From: Rhizobium sp. CSW-27
GTDB taxonomy: Bacteria; Pseudomonadota; Alphaproteobacteria; Rhizobiales; Rhizobiaceae
Reading direction: 5' to 3'
Length of the DNA stretch: 64,000 nucleotides
Assembly: GCF_018760785.1 (NCBI RefSeq)
Contig: NZ_JAHHZO010000006.1
Span: 124,001 to 188,000, forward strand
Shown here: piece by piece, positions 62,553 through 64,000 of the stretch
Layout: the number at the start of each line of letters is the position of its first letter
Numbering within the stretch: the first letter of the stretch is position 1
Notes under the pieces: generated by a model
Databases searched by the model: none
The model's input: the letters and a program-made list of their open reading frames with translations, nothing else
What the model was told of the DNA's origin: nothing
Position numbers and translations under genes: made by a program

Positions 62553-63968
62553 TCACAGGCCCGGGCGCAAGATCTTGCCGGGATTGAAGATATCGTGCGG
62601 ATCGAGCGTCTTCTTGATCGCCCGCATCAGCGGCAGCGCCGAGGCCGCCTCCTGTTCCAGGAAGCTCATCTTGCCCTGGCCGATGCCGTGTTCCCCCGTG
62701 CAGGTGCCATCCATCGACAGCGCCCGGCGGTTCAGGCGTTCGACGAAGGCCTCCGCCCGGGCGATGTCGGCCGGGTCCTTTTCGTCGAACAGGATCAGGA
62801 CGTGGAAGTTGCCATCGCCCGCATGGCCGACGATCGGCGCCAGGAAACCGTTTTCCAGAATGTCCGCATGGGTCTCGGCCACGCAATCGGCCAGCCGTGA
62901 GATCGGCACGCAGACATCGGTGGAGAGTGCGCCGAGATGCGGTGCCAGTGCGCGCGATGCCCAGTAGGCATCATGGCGCGCCTTCCACAGCTTGGCCCGC
63001 TGCTGGGCATCTCCCGTCCACTGGAATTCCTCGCCACCGCATTCGGCGGCAATCATTGCGAACTGCTCGGATTGCATGCGCACGGTGTCCTCGGTGCCGT
63101 GGAATTCCACGAACAGCGTCGGCTTCTCATCATAGTTCAGGCCGGAATAGGCATTGCAGGCCCGCATCTGCATTTCGTCCAGAAGCTCGATACGGGCGAC
63201 GGGAATGCCCATCTGGATAGTCATGATCACCGCGTCGCAGGCCGCCTTGACGCTGGGGAAGGCGGACACACCGCCGCCGATCTTTTCCGGAATGCCCTGC
63301 AGCTTCAGCGTGATCGAGGTAATTGCGCCGAGCGTGCCTTCGGAGCCGACAAAGAGCCGCGTCAGGTCATAGCCGGCCGAGGATTTCTTGGCTCGCGTGC
63401 CGGTGACGATCTCCTCGCCATCGGCCGTCACCACGGTGAGCGACAGGACATTGTCCTTCATCGTGCCGTAGCGCACGGCATTGGTGCCGGAGGCCCGCGT
63501 TGCCGTCATGCCGCCGATCGAGGCATTGGCGCCGGGATCGATCGGGAAGAACAGGCCCGTATCGCGCAGATAGGTGTTCAGCGCCTCGCGCGTCACGCCC
63601 GGCTCGACGGTAACGTCCAGATCCTCCGGAGACACGCGCAGCACCTTGTCCATGCGGGTGAAATCGAGCGAGATGCCGCCGCTCGGCGCGTTGACCTGGC
63701 CCTCCAGCGAGGAGCCCGTGCCGAAGGGAATGACCGGCACCTTGTGCGCGGCGCAGGCCCTCACCACGGCCTTCACATCCTCGACGCCTTCGGCAAACAC
63801 GACACCATCCGGGATCTGCCGCGGCAGATAGGTGGTGGTGTGGGCATGCTGTTCGCGAAAGGCCTGACCGGTCTGCAGCTTGTCGCCCAGTTGCTGCTTC
63901 AGGATGCCGAGCACGGTTGCGATGCCGTCCTCGTTGCGCCGCCCCGTCTGAACGTCTTTCATCACCAT
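62553..63968 (-). CDS. FAD-binding oxidase (D-lactate dehydrogenase/glycolate oxidase GlcD family)
   Basis: The 471-residue flavoprotein has the FAD_binding_4 pattern VIPFGTGSSLEGQVNAPSGGISLDF, GANASIGGMTATRASGTNAVRYGTMKDNVLSLTVV, and the C-terminal FAD-linked oxidase domain with VGHAGDGNFHVLILFDEKD and GTCTGEHGIGQGK. It probably oxidises D-2-hydroxyacids such as D-lactate and passes electrons to cytochrome c or quinone. ATG 63968 is seven bases after GGAGG; ATG 63974 is too close. Confidence 0.92.
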   Translation of the reverse strand: MVMKDVQTGRRNEDGIATVLGILKQQLGDKLQTGQAFREQHAHTTTYLPRQIPDGVVFAEGVEDVKAVVRACAAHKVPVIPFGTGSSLEGQVNAPSGGISLDFTRMDKVLRVSPEDLDVTVEPGVTREALNTYLRDTGLFFPIDPGANASIGGMTATRASGTNAVRYGTMKDNVLSLTVVTADGEEIVTGTRAKKSSAGYDLTRLFVGSEGTLGAITSITLKLQGIPEKIGGGVSAFPSVKAACDAVIMTIQMGIPVARIELLDEMQMRACNAYSGLNYDEKPTLFVEFHGTEDTVRMQSEQFAMIAAECGGEEFQWTGDAQQRAKLWKARHDAYWASRALAPHLGALSTDVCVPISRLADCVAETHADILENGFLAPIVGHAGDGNFHVLILFDEKDPADIARAEAFVERLNRRALSMDGTCTGEHGIGQGKMSFLEQEAASALPLMRAIKKTLDPHDIFNPGKILRPGL

Positions 63969-64000
63969 GGTCATGCCTCCAGATCCGGCCGTCGATGGCC

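Overview
The window is a GC-rich chromosomal segment from an alphaproteobacterium, most likely a Rhizobiaceae member (Rhizobium/Agrobacterium/Shinella-like). The supporting signs are a split, circularly permuted tmRNA with the tag ANDNNAKEYALAA next to sspB, the GlgE/TreS-maltokinase/GlgB cluster, DUF1127 microproteins with CCUCCUCCC-loop RNA hairpins, a tRNA-Leu-tig pair, many GTG/TTG starts, and rhizobial-type proteins throughout. It is gene-dense and mostly housekeeping, with several accessory islands. No CRISPR array, prophage, insertion sequence or rRNA was seen.

Layout. 1-5.9 kb: alpha-glucan/trehalose genes glgE (3' end), treS-maltokinase fusion and glgB. 6-9.6 kb: small DUF6894 protein, Crp/Fnr regulator, trigger factor and tRNA-Leu(UAG). 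9.8-11.7 kb: an RNA element of three hairpins, each with CCUCCUCCC in its loop, two DUF1127 genes sharing a TGCACTGCA motif, and two small exported proteins. 11.9-15.6 kb: nitronate monooxygenase, a small protein, a PhzF-family enzyme and a frameshifted Nudix gene. 15.6-25.6 kb: two ABC importer operons (ferric-iron/phosphonate type; polar amino acid type with its GntR regulator), a SHOCT protein and a MocR-class aminotransferase. 26-29 kb: a large type V autotransporter. 29.4-37.4 kb: ilvC, TetR, small exported proteins, a divergent HxlR/quinone reductase pair, a MarR-acetyltransferase fusion, pdxJ, a DUF4405 membrane protein and a RecD-like helicase. 37.4-43.6 kb is the most accessory part: a membrane protein, a cobalt-type nitrile hydratase operon, and an AraC regulator in front of a row of small beta-rich proteins, two of them RhiA-like paralogues. 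43.7-46.3 kb: ilvIH with an apparent leader-peptide attenuator. 46.5-50.8 kb: HerA-like ATPase, miaA and serB with overlapping start codons, and a GNAT acetyltransferase. 50.9-56.1 kb: DegP-type protease, hflKC, folA and thyA. 56.3-64 kb: a second PhzF protein, ssrA, sspB, DUF4169 and RHH proteins, a large AsmA protein and an FAD-linked oxidase.

How the genes work together. GlgE, TreS-maltokinase and GlgB form the trehalose-to-glucan route. ssrA and sspB form the tag-and-deliver branch of trans-translation. IlvI, IlvH and IlvC are consecutive branched-chain amino acid enzymes placed about 13 kb apart. DegP and HflKC belong to envelope and membrane quality control. ThyA and FolA form the dTMP/folate couple, with overlapping genes. 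The best candidates for undescribed biology are the CCUCCUCCC hairpin/DUF1127 locus, the AraC-RhiA-like operon and the apparently leaderless ilv attenuator.
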